Source: Chromobotia macracanthus (lineage: Eukaryota; Chordata; Actinopteri; Cypriniformes; Botiidae). From it: a stretch of DNA of 64,000 nucleotides. A program made the translations under genes and the position numbers. Below are positions 1 to 10,300 of this stretch, piece by piece. Position 1 is the first letter of the stretch. Each line of letters opens with the position of its first letter. The notes under the pieces are model-generated. The model was not told the origin of the DNA. It saw only the letters and a list, made by a program, of their open reading frames with translations, and ran no database searches. The stretch spans positions 261,501-325,500 of the forward strand of contig JAZGTH010000103.1 of assembly GCA_036877525.1 (NCBI GenBank), read 5' to 3'.

Positions 1-233
1 TGTTAATCTTAAGTAATCAGTTGATCGTTCTGAAAACATTACAGAATTAAAAAAGTTTGAATAACATTCTTACAACCAAGCAACAACGTTAATACAACGT
101 CTAAAAAACTGGACGCTTTGAACATTCTTAGTGAACTTTCAAATGAACATTTTCAACATTTTTTTGTTACTTAATGGAAAATTTAGAAAGTTGTATAAGG
201 GAAATGTTTTCATAACCTAAAATTGTTAGCTGG
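1..233 (+). repeat. Family A inverted-repeat element, right part (A1)
   Basis: The window opens inside a short element that ends with TTGTTAGCTGG at 223-233. The same internal phrases (AACATTCTTACAACCAAGCAA, read in two parts, and a TTACTTAATGGAAA block) recur at 3118-3328 and 60826-61064, and inverted at 44841-45017. The complete copies begin with CCAGCTAACA, the inverse of this end, so this is a MITE-like non-autonomous DNA element. The left end lies outside the window. No coding capacity. Confidence 0.7.
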
Positions 234-1612
234 TTATTTACTTTAACCAATCTTTCTCTTACATGTTTGGTGGGGTATCATGAGTGAGGTCTGCTGTATC
301 TCAGTTTAATCACATATGATGTCGAATGTGTCTTAAATTAGCGTTTGTTTTGTTCCTCATTTGATTTGCGTTGATTTGATGTGTGTTGGAGCTTTAAACA
401 AACACCAGTGGGACCAACTTTAGGCCAAAACGGATAAAATATCATCTGTGATATCTAATATAAAAGCTTCTCATGGTGAGTTAATGGAAATGCAACACTG
501 AACATCTTTAAACAATAACAACGTTGTCATCTGAGGGGACGGATCGAATCCGATTCTGGGGCTGATTTTGAGAGAAAATGTAACATGCAAAATGTGTTAA
601 ACTGAGAGTACTGTACTCTTGCTGGCAGCTAAATACACACGACTATAATTTCTCTGAAGATGCTCATAAAATGATCAGATTAGCCATAAAACTGTTTTTA
701 ATACAAAAACACAAAGACAAGGTGATGTGTAGAACTAGCAGCAGTTTAAAGGCTGTGGAAATATGCAGATCTTTCTGTTGAGTTTTATAGATACAGATTC
801 TGTACAGTGAAAAATGAGTTTCAAATGGCTTTGTATGTTTTCTGTCTTTGCTGGCTGCAGCTTGCATGTGTTGTGCATTTGTGTCCTCGTTTTATATGGT
901 AACACTGACTTGTTGATTGGGTGTCTTATATATACCCTCATTAAGTGCCAATATAATTACAAATTTGGTTAAACAAATGCAATTAGGTCAGAGATAAAGC
1001 TGGCTCAGATATAAAAGTGTCTGTGTGAACCTGATCTCAGTTTTATTTTAAAGACCGTGTGCTCTCAGGCTATAACATCTGTTTAAAACATGAAGATGTG
1101 GTGGTAGGATGTCTCATTACCCTCATCAGCTGATTTTTATAACAATGTCTCCTTGAAATGACGGATCTGTGGTTCTGCAGCGCCACCAGGTGTACATACA
1201 TCACCAGATAAACGTTAGAATTGAAACACGGAGTCTCATCGACCCGTTAAGCCCCGCTGGTAGATGCTGTACCTACAAACAAAGCCTCCTTCACTATTGA
1301 CCATATTGTGGGATAATGCGATATAACTTGATAAATAAAGTGTGAAATCAACTTTATTAAATGAAAATATTTCACTTAAAAATTACATAACCAATGTACA
1401 TGTTTCACATTATGAAACATACAGAAACATATTTTATCGACCTAAAACTTTGCCTGTAAACTTGTAAAACTGTAAAACTTTTTGAGGTATTGAACTCATT
1501 TGAGGTATCGTAAAGCATCGCGATATGCACATTTGCGATAGTTTTATCATTTCGATGTATCGTGCAGCCCCAATTGACAATCATGCAAAAACTGTCAGAC
1601 TAAAAAAGCAAC

Positions 1613-1632
1613 ATATATATATATATATATAT
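1613..1632. repeat. (AT)n microsatellite
   Basis: About ten uninterrupted AT units, in intergenic DNA. Confidence 0.9.
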
Positions 1633-3117
1633 TGCTAATATTTCAATATGCGATAGTAGATGTTAAGGGCTTTTCAAATGCATTGACATTGAGATGAATG
1701 GACGTTTGTGAACGCATTTCTGTAGGTTTTATCGACCTCCCCTGCATTACAGGGGAACAGTTTTGGCTTATGTTCACATTGCGAAGTGCCAAAAGTGATT
1801 TAAAAGTGTTTTCTATCTAAATGTTGTGAATGCATCCAGCTGAACATACCACAGCTAAATTACTTACCGACCCGACGCCCCGCTGAGCAGTGACGTCATC
1901 AGGGCTGCAGCGCCGTGACTCCGCCCCCAATATCCTCCTCCATGTGCATCCTCCAACCTACAAGCAACTTTCATTAAGCTTTTATTAGTCCCAAGAGGAC
2001 TGGTGCTGCCACAAAAAATGGAGAAGTGAAATGTGTTAAGGGACAGCATGAGGAAATGTAGTTGTAATGCTTACCAATGTATGTTTGGCCCTTTCATTAA
2101 TGTGTGTAGCTGTTCTGACCAAATGTGTTTGATTAATGGCTGAGGACAACCTAGAGAGCTTTACGATACAAAAAGCTTTTTAAAACACCCTTTTAAACAG
2201 TTTCCACATGTATACACATAAACTTTATGTTGAAGTGTCTGTAATTCATTAAATATTATTCAGGAAAAACAAATCAGCACCAGAAACATATAAAGGCGAT
2301 TGTGGGTGAGGTGATATGGAGTTAGATGTACGACCAGCAGACGTCTTGATCACTGGGACCACCGCTGTGGGACCATGCTGAGATGTTAGGAGAAGATCAT
2401 GCAGAAGAGCAACGTTTTGTGTAACACGACTGCCATCTACTGGAGCAGATCTGAATCACTGGTGCCTAAAGCATTCACACTCACATCAACAATTCAATTT
2501 CTCTCTCTCTCCTTAATGTTTTCATCAGGTTATGTCATCCATCAGTCGGAACTTTACTGTATATCAAATATGAGCACTATAGTACACAGACAAATGTGCA
2601 ATACAATGTCATTCCATACAATACAATAGTTTTTTTATTATGTTTAAACCAGGTTATCTTTTTTTGGATTGTAATATAACATCAGAATAAAAATTCCATG
2701 CAATACAAGGGCTTCTGTATAATGTAACCCTGAAGCTCTTGCTGTGCTGTGTAATATTTTGTGGAGTTTAAACTCATTGCTCAGTAGCACTTTATGCTCC
2801 TGGTTGTCAGTTCATGTTTAATGGATTTTCACTTATACTGTAACTCTACCGTAATCCTGCCTGCTCATTTCCTTCCCCTGAAAAATGCTTCTTGGCTGCA
2901 GTATGCAGAAGATTCTTGGATGAGTTGTAAAAGTTAAAGAACGCATCAGATGTTTCTTCACTTCACTTTGGTCTGTACCTGTAGAGGTGTGTTCTGTGCT
3001 ACTTAATCACACTTAAGCAGACTATTGTTCATCAGATGAACACCTTACAAGTGTTCATCAGATCACCTTCATCAGATCTGGAAAGTCAAGTTTGGTTGGC
3101 TGTTACTGAATGACTGC

Positions 3118-3328
3118 CCAGCTAACAGGGAACATTCTCAGAGCATTGACTAAAGTTCTCCAAACGTTCTCCTTAAAAAAATGTTACAGAAAGTGTTTCA
3201 ATAATCTTCTTATAACCAAGCAATAATGTTAATAAAATGGATGTTTTGAACATTTCTAGAACGTTCAAAAAACATTAATGTTTTAGTTGCTTAATTGAAA
3301 CGTTGAGGAAACATTCCTACAACCTAGC
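3118..3328 (+). repeat. Family A inverted-repeat element (A2)
   Basis: It begins CCAGCTAACAGGGAACATTC and ends near ACATTCCTACAACCTAG. The internal ATAACCAAGCAATAATGTTA block matches copy A1. The right terminus is eroded compared with A4. Same orientation as A1 and A4; about 210 bp, no open frame. Confidence 0.75.
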
Positions 3329-3554
3329 CGAGTGGCGCTGGGATTGCACAGAAATAACTTTTATTGAAGTGTTCATATCACTCACTGAGGAAATGCAGTA
3401 CATTTATTTGTTAAATAATACTACTGGTTAATCTGGTTTGGTTAATCAGTACCTTGCATTCCCATGCATTGTTTAGGCTTAAGAGATCGTCTCACAGTGA
3501 TACTACTGTTTACTTTTGTGAATAGTATTAATGCTTACTTGTTGTCATTCTAAT

Positions 3555-3577
3555 TATATATATATATATATATATAT
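3555..3577. repeat. (AT)n microsatellite
   Basis: Uninterrupted AT/TA run about 450 bp upstream of the cdc27 start. Confidence 0.85.
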
Positions 3578-3780
3578 GATTATTTTACAAACAAATAACA
3601 ACACTGTCTCCATTAATCTAAAAATGTATTTTTTTATATATTCCAAATGTATACTGCAATTAATATTAGTATGTTATTAAAACTAAAAAACATAACTTTG
3701 TGTTAGTCTAAATCAAATTAAAATGAGGAATTGTAAGAATTTTACAGGGTTTAACACAGAGTAGGGATTTAATGTCACTT

Positions 3781-4024
3781 TTTATTACCGTATTTGCGAG
3801 ACGCGTAAGTTTAATCATCGGCTCTTTCCGACAACATTCGTGCTTTATCGTAACGTGACTCTGGATCGGCTGTGCTCGGGTGTTTCCGGATTCGCCGATA
3901 ACGGTCGGAATGTTCAAATCTTCGATGCTAGTTTTGCTACTTCAGTGGATGCTGATCTGAGAAAGCGACTGAAGAAGGAGCAAAGAAACCAAAAAAAGGA
4001 GGCGAAGAGGAGCAGGGCTACGGA
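3781..4024 (+). promoter_or_regulatory. cdc27: cdc27 promoter-proximal region and 5' leader
   Basis: Base composition changes from AT-rich to CpG-containing at about 3785 and stays so to about 4140, bracketing the first coding exon. There is no TATA box; TTTCCGGA near 3882-3889 is an ETS-type core. This fits a housekeeping CpG promoter. The start of transcription cannot be read from the sequence. The cdc27 ATG context is CGGAATGA, with A at -1 and G at -2 and -3, an acceptable but not ideal Kozak context. Confidence 0.6.
3910..3960 (+). other. Possible 16-codon uORF in the cdc27 leader
   Basis: An ATG at 3910 opens a 16-codon frame that closes with TGA at 3958-3960, 64 bases before the cdc27 ATG. 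If transcription starts upstream of 3910, it is the first AUG on the message and would tax cdc27 translation. The peptide resembles no family known to me. Whether it lies in the transcript is unknown. Confidence 0.3.
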
Positions 4025-7000
4025 ATGACGGTGTTGCAGGAACCTGTCCAGGTATTTGAGCTAAATGTTAAAGCGCTCCTTTACCGCCACGGCCGCGCGA
4101 GAAGACTTTTATCGGAGTATTTAGCGCTGCTACACCGCGGCCTCAGTTAGCGGCTAATGCTAACGGCCTCTGCCCTGTACCTCACATAAAACTGCCCTCA
4201 AACCTGACGTGTGTTGCTTTTATTAGTGTCATCGGTCCGCGTTTCGGTCATGTCTGTGCTTGTCAGCTCTGGGCAGTTTAGTTGGTTAGTAGTTTTTGAG
4301 TAAGGTAACGTGTTGTGTTGCAGGTTAGCCTGCTGCCTGGTTTGTTGGATTTGTGGTGATGTTTACTGTTGACGCTTGTGTGTGAATATCTGCGGGTGTG
4401 AGATTGTCTACAGGCGGTGGATTTGGCTGGTTAAAGAGCAATTTGATAGCCACAAACAGGCTATTTATAAAGAGTAACTTTAAGCTAGTGTAGCTGAAGT
4501 GCTTGCAATAGCTGGTCAGTTGATTGCAATAGGATAGAAACATATCTGTTGTATTAAGTGTGTGTATTTATAACTTGTGGTTCATTTGTGTTCTTAATCG
4601 GTTAGCATAAACGTCAGAGGTTATGGTTTAGATGTCAGACGTCATCTATCTAACGGGCCATGGAGACCAGCTGTTTATACCGGTGTGTCTGATAAACATA
4701 AACGTCATGTATTCATTCTGATGCAGACAGGGCGTACACTGGATGTGTTGTGTAAGGTGTTGACAGCATTAAGTCTTAGACTTAGACATCGTCTTAGTCT
4801 TAGACAGCATCGTCTTAGTCTTAGACAGCATCGTCTGCGATGCCTCACATCTGTCAGCCCTCATCAGCTGGTTGCTCTTCTTCACCTGCAGCGTTTGTCA
4901 ATGTTGAAATTATTCCCCGCTTCCTAACTGCGATCCCTGCAGTTGTTGGACTGAATGACAGCCACGTTTGACAACCATTTCTCATAGCAAAGCAACATGT
5001 TAGTACGTTATGCCTGTGCAGTGTCTGCACATACAGCACCAGTACAAGTATCCAACCCACAATAATGCAGTCAGACAATATCACTGCGTATGTGGGATCT
5101 CTTTTCATTTAGATGATCAGAAATGCTGTCAGCTGTTAATAGAGGTATGAGAACTGAGCTGGATTTGTGCTATGGCTTATTGTTGTGATGCGTCCACCTT
5201 TATATTATCTGGTGTACACAGTGCGCAGCGTTTTTAAGAATAACCTGTTTGGAAAGGATAACAGATAACAGCTCCTCCGTTTTGCTCCACAGGCTGCTGT
5301 CTGGCATGCTCTGAACCACTATGCCTACCGAGATGCTGTATTCCTGGCAGAGAGGCTGTACGCTGAGGGTAATGACATAGATCATAGATTCCACACACAC
5401 ATACTGTGTCCTCCATTCATTCATCTGTATCCACTGAGACCACAGCTTATTTAATGGGCATCAGTATTGGTATGTTCTCTTTCTCACTCCACAGTTCATT
5501 CAGAGGAGGCACTTTTCCTGCTAGCCACATGCTACTACCGTTCGGGGAAGGCGTACAAAGCGTACCACCTTCTGAGAGGACACAGCTGCACGACACCCCA
5601 GTGCAAATATCTGCTTGCCAAGTGCTGTGTGGAACTGAGCAAGTACGAGTGAATAATCACAACTCATGATATTGTCGTGTGCTGTTCTGTTCAGATGGTG
5701 GTTATCTTGTCCAAAAGCTCTTATAGCTGTTCTTGTCATAAATGCAAAATCTCTGCAGCTGATACCAATTCCAGTGAATACACTGTTGAACACACTTCAT
5801 TATTCGAAGAGATAAAGATTCATGTAAATATTGCCAAATTATGCAAGTACACATTGGTATACTTGCAATAAAGTATTGTTACTTATTTTATTTTAGTATT
5901 GATATACTTGTGCCATCCCTAGTTATAATAGTGGACTGGAATGGTTAATTAAAGAATGTACACTGATAGTAAATGTGATTTTTCTGTGGTTCTTCCTTTA
6001 GGGTGTACAGCCAGATTAAATATGTTTTAGAATAGAATACCTTTATTGTCATTGTACAGCAGTGCAACAAAATTTAGTCTCTCATTCAAGTGCACAGACG
6101 TACAAAAATATAAAAGGTAACAGTAAACAAATGTAAACTGTGCAAATGTGACAAGTATATGGACAGGAAACAGTATTAAAACCGTATTAAAACAGTTTTA
6201 ATACTCCTTGTTAAAAGAAACACACAAGGTGTGGGCTGATATACAGTGCAGTATTTGTGTCCAGTAGTGAGGATGTCAGTCAAAAGGATGAATTAGATTT
6301 AAAGCTACAGATCTCATTATCCATGAATACTGCAGCAAAGTGAAGTGGCTTCACTCCCTTTAAAAACACCTCACATGAAAAACACAGCGTTCATTCATTC
6401 GCTGTCGTGTGTTGAGCTTTGAGTTCAATGTATTCCCTGTGTCAGGTTGGCAGAGGGAGAACAGATCCTGACCGGAGGAGTCTTAAACAAACAGAAGAGC
6501 CAAGATGACATCATCACTGAATTTGGAGACTCTGCCTGCTTTACGCTGGCGCTGCTGGGGCAAATATACTGGTATGTTGACCTTCATTGGCTTCCTGCCT
6601 ACAGCTGCAGAGAGTGTGTCATCTGTGGGAAGCAGCTCTCTCTTTTAGTATGCAAAATATTGATCTACTGAGTGGAGATACTGTGAGATCTGCTCTGCAG
6701 CTGTTCCTGGGAAAAACCAGCTGGTGAGAGGCATTTGTCCGGACAGTCTGTTCAGTACCACAGCACTTTATCTGGGATAGATTTAGAGGCTGACAGTGTT
6801 TTGTTTTGCACTGGTATGGAACCGTGTGTTTATATTGCTCTGGAACTTGGAGAGATTTTGCTAAACAGCCAAACGCCGTGAATTAAATACACACAATCTT
6901 TTAGTGTGCTGCATGCTTCAAAGTGAAGGGATGGCATCTGTTACACATGCTCAGACTGTGTATGATACAGTTCATATATTCAGACGTACATTTTATACAT

Positions 7001-7314
7001 TCATATTGGAAGTAGGAATTCTTTTACACTCTAGTTTTCCATATTATTGTAACAAAATCTTAATGACAGAACAAATTGCAACAGCATACAGCCTCAGAAG
7101 TGTCGGGGCACCAAATATTAGAACTGTTTTACGCACTGAATTAGTGTGATTAACTGCCATTCTCTTTCTTGGCATCATTGGTCTCAAAACTAATACGGCT
7201 TCTCTATTTGTCACAGCAAAACAGATCGGTTAGCAAAAGGAGCTGAATGTTACCAGAAGAGCCTGAGTGAAAACCCATTTCTGTGGTCTCCATTTGAATC
7301 TCTCTGTCAAATCG
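4025..7314 (+). CDS. cdc27: cdc27 exons 1-5: N-terminal TPR block
   Basis: Coding exons are 4025-4051, 5293-5368, 5495-5642, 6446-6571 and 7217-7314, residues 1 to about 158. The ATG at 4025 is chosen because MTVLQEPVQ is the universal vertebrate CDC27 start. Exon 2 carries HYAYRDAVFLAERLYAE, exon 3 SEEALFLLATCYYRSGKAYK, exon 4 EFGDSACFTLALLGQIYC and exon 5 DRLAKGAECYQKSL, successive TPR helices used for homodimer formation. Exon 1 holds only nine codons and its donor, CAG/GTATTT, is weak. Exon 4 encodes GQIYC where human has GHVYC. Confidence 0.96.
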
Positions 7315-10300
7315 GTGAGTTTCTTGACAGGGTTTCCATGAGAAAATGTCACCCAGAGGAACCTGATTTACTCCCTGCACAGTTAAGAGAATCTCTGTGC
7401 TTGATCATGTGGTTGAAACTGTGTTGTGTGTGCGTCAGGGGAGCGACCGGATCCGGAGCAGGTCTTCAGATTGACCTCCCTACAGAGTTTTAGTGGGGGC
7501 AGTGGAGGAGGTGTGGCCCCGCCCCCCATCAGCCCGGCACATACACCGAGCAACAACATGACTCACCGACAAGTCGATACAGTGCTAATGGAGACACCCC
7601 AGGACACGCTTGTATGTCCACACTCTACTCTGACATGCATGTTTAATGAGATATCTATATATGCATATACGCAAAATGAGATATTTATATGAATGTACCA
7701 TAGGTATACAGGATACAGATTCTGTTACAGATACATTAAAGACCCCATGGAATCAAAATTAGAGATTTGTGGCATATTATCTTTGTTTAGGAGCACACCA
7801 GCATACAGGAGCCTCAAAAGAAACATTTTTGGCAAGTACAGGCACTGCCCCTGGTCAGACCTCAGACGTCTCCCTCTAAACATGCTTGCTGCTCTGTTTT
7901 GCCTGCCACTCTCATTAAAACAAGGCTTCCAAGTAGTTAATTTCAGGCTGTTTCAGAGGCTTCTGTCCATTTGATGGTAAATCCTGTACCAAGACTGCTA
8001 ATGATGTACACAAAGAACATCTCTCACGACTATGCTTTAGACTCCAGTCAGTTGTGCTTAAACCATTGATATAGTTTTCAGTCCATCTTTGTAAGTTAGC
8101 TATAGTAATTTGTAGCAGGAGCCGTTTGTGCATTGGTGTAGGTGTTGTTATTTGAGAATATGGATTACCGTAGTTTTCTTTCATGGTATTGTTTCACTTC
8201 CTTCTCTAAGGAACTAAATCGCCTCAATCTAGAATCTTCTAACTCAAAGTACTCCTCTCTGAATACGGACTCCTCTGTGTCCTACATCGACTCCTCCGTC
8301 ATCTCTCCAGACTCCGGGCCTCTGGGCACCGGCGGCTCACTGCTGTCTAAGCAGGTACAGAACAAACCCAAGAGCGGTCGCTGTCTGCTGGGCGGCACAG
8401 CCACGCTCAGCCCCCTCACACCAAGGTAAGAACCCCACTCACTCTCAGAAACCTTCACACTGGCTGATTCTCTGTTTTCATTCTAATAATGAGCATCAAT
8501 GGTGTAGTTTTGGAATTCTGCCCCTGGAGCCAAGCCCGGGAGACCCCGGCTACCTCCAGAACTATAGTCACAGCGGGACTGGGATGGAGCCACCTCCACC
8601 ACCTGGACCTCCAAAGAAGGTAAACTGACTGTAGCAGTTCACTATAAATGTGTTCACTATAAATCAATACACAGGATGGCCCATTTATCTTGTCTTAACA
8701 GCCTATCTGTTGTTTGGGCCATGTGGTACCAGTTGTAAGGTCTTCAATAAACTCTTTCCTCACAAGCTGTTGGTCTTGCTTACTATTTTTGTGTATTAGA
8801 AGCATTCTAATACCCATCAACTGCTCAGCCAAATACAAGAAAACGTCCCATTGTCTTTGTGTTGCGTTGTAAACTGTGCTGTGTTGTTTACCAGACATTT
8901 ACAGCCTTTGTAGAATTTTAGAATCTTAGTTTACCTGTGTAGCACTTTCACAATACATACTGGTTTTAAGCTAAATTATAAAATACAATCTGTTAAAGAT
9001 AGATGTGAAATGAGACAAGCTGTGAAAATAATTGATGTCTATTGAAAAAGATCTTAAAAGTAGATAAGCGCTATTAAACCAAGCTATTAAAAGTAAGTTA
9101 TGTGTCCAATTAACTGCTCTTTTCTATTTCAGGCCGTCAGTAGAATCAGTCAGGTGGGGACAAAATCAGTGTTTGCACAGAGTGGTAACAGCAGAGAGGT
9201 CATTCCAAACCCTTTCAACCAAACTCAGACAACTGCCCCTCAGACCAGGTGTGTGCCTCAGAAAACATGTATGCAGGCAAAGCCCAACTCACTTTGACCA
9301 AAACCCTAAAGTAGGAGCTTTACCTGAGACACGTTTGTGTTATCACATCTGACTGCATCTCTCTGGTTTGTAGTACTACACCACAAGTGCTGAGCCCAAC
9401 CATTGCTGCTCCTCCAAATGTGCAGCCACGGCGGAGCTCAAGACTCTTCACCAGTGCCAGCTCCACTGCCAAGGTACCACACACACATTTATACATATAT
9501 TCAAAGGAACAGTTCACCCCAAAATAAAAATTGTCAAATTACTCCCCTTTAAGTCATCCTAGGTGTATATGACTTACTTTCTTCAGCTGAGCACAATCAA
9601 GTTATATTAAATAATATCCTGTCTCTTTCCAGCTTTATAATGGCAGTGAATAGTGCCAGAGATTTTGAAGTTTCAAAAAGCTCTCAATCATAAAAGTAAT
9701 CATACGACTCCAGGGGGTTAATAAATGTCTTCTGCATTATTAACTGTATTGATGGAATTTAATAGGAGAACAGCAAGAAGCTCAAAATGAAGTTCCCCAC
9801 AAAGATTCCCAACCGAAAGACTAAAACAAAAACAGGAAAAGGAGGAATCACCCCATCTAACCTGAATGAGAGCATCGAGATCCTCAAGCTGGACTCATCC
9901 ATAACAGATGGAAAAGGCAACATCAGCTCACCGCAGTTCCAGGCCTTCAATCTACAGAAGGCTGCTGCAGGTAACTCACAGTGCTTGTGTTTCTGATATC
10001 ATTGCAAAATATCTGCCTTTTAATTTTGCAATTTATTTTTTGTTATGTATATGTGTATATGTGTATATGTGTGTGTGTGTGTATATATACATATATACAT
10101 ATACTCTCTTTTGGGGAAGACACAGGACCATAAAATGTTCATCCAATCATTGCATTCGGAATACAAGGATAGGATGTCCTACATGTCTGTCAAACTATGT
10201 ATTTGCATACCTCTGCACTATTGGAGGAGGCGTGGCTTTGGAGAGTGCTCTGAAGGGAGGGTGGGATCTTATGCTTTCAAAGCCAGGTTGCTAGGTTGCC

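Larger units (their letters stand above)
234..3780. other. Intergenic stretch upstream of cdc27, no gene seen
   Basis: No spliced or single-exon gene could be supported on either strand; the open frames are short and look like chance. It holds a segment at about 1495-1572 ending TATCGTGCAGCCCC that looks like an old dispersed fish repeat, AT dinucleotide runs at 1613-1632 and 3555-3577, and the complete family A element at 3118-3328. Confidence 0.6.

Noticed and set aside
3840..4028. 62-codon frame ending on the cdc27 start codon (ATGA overlap)
   Set aside because: It has no ATG, only a GTG at its beginning, and its lysine-rich product matches nothing I know. The overlap with the cdc27 ATG looks like coincidence in the leader.
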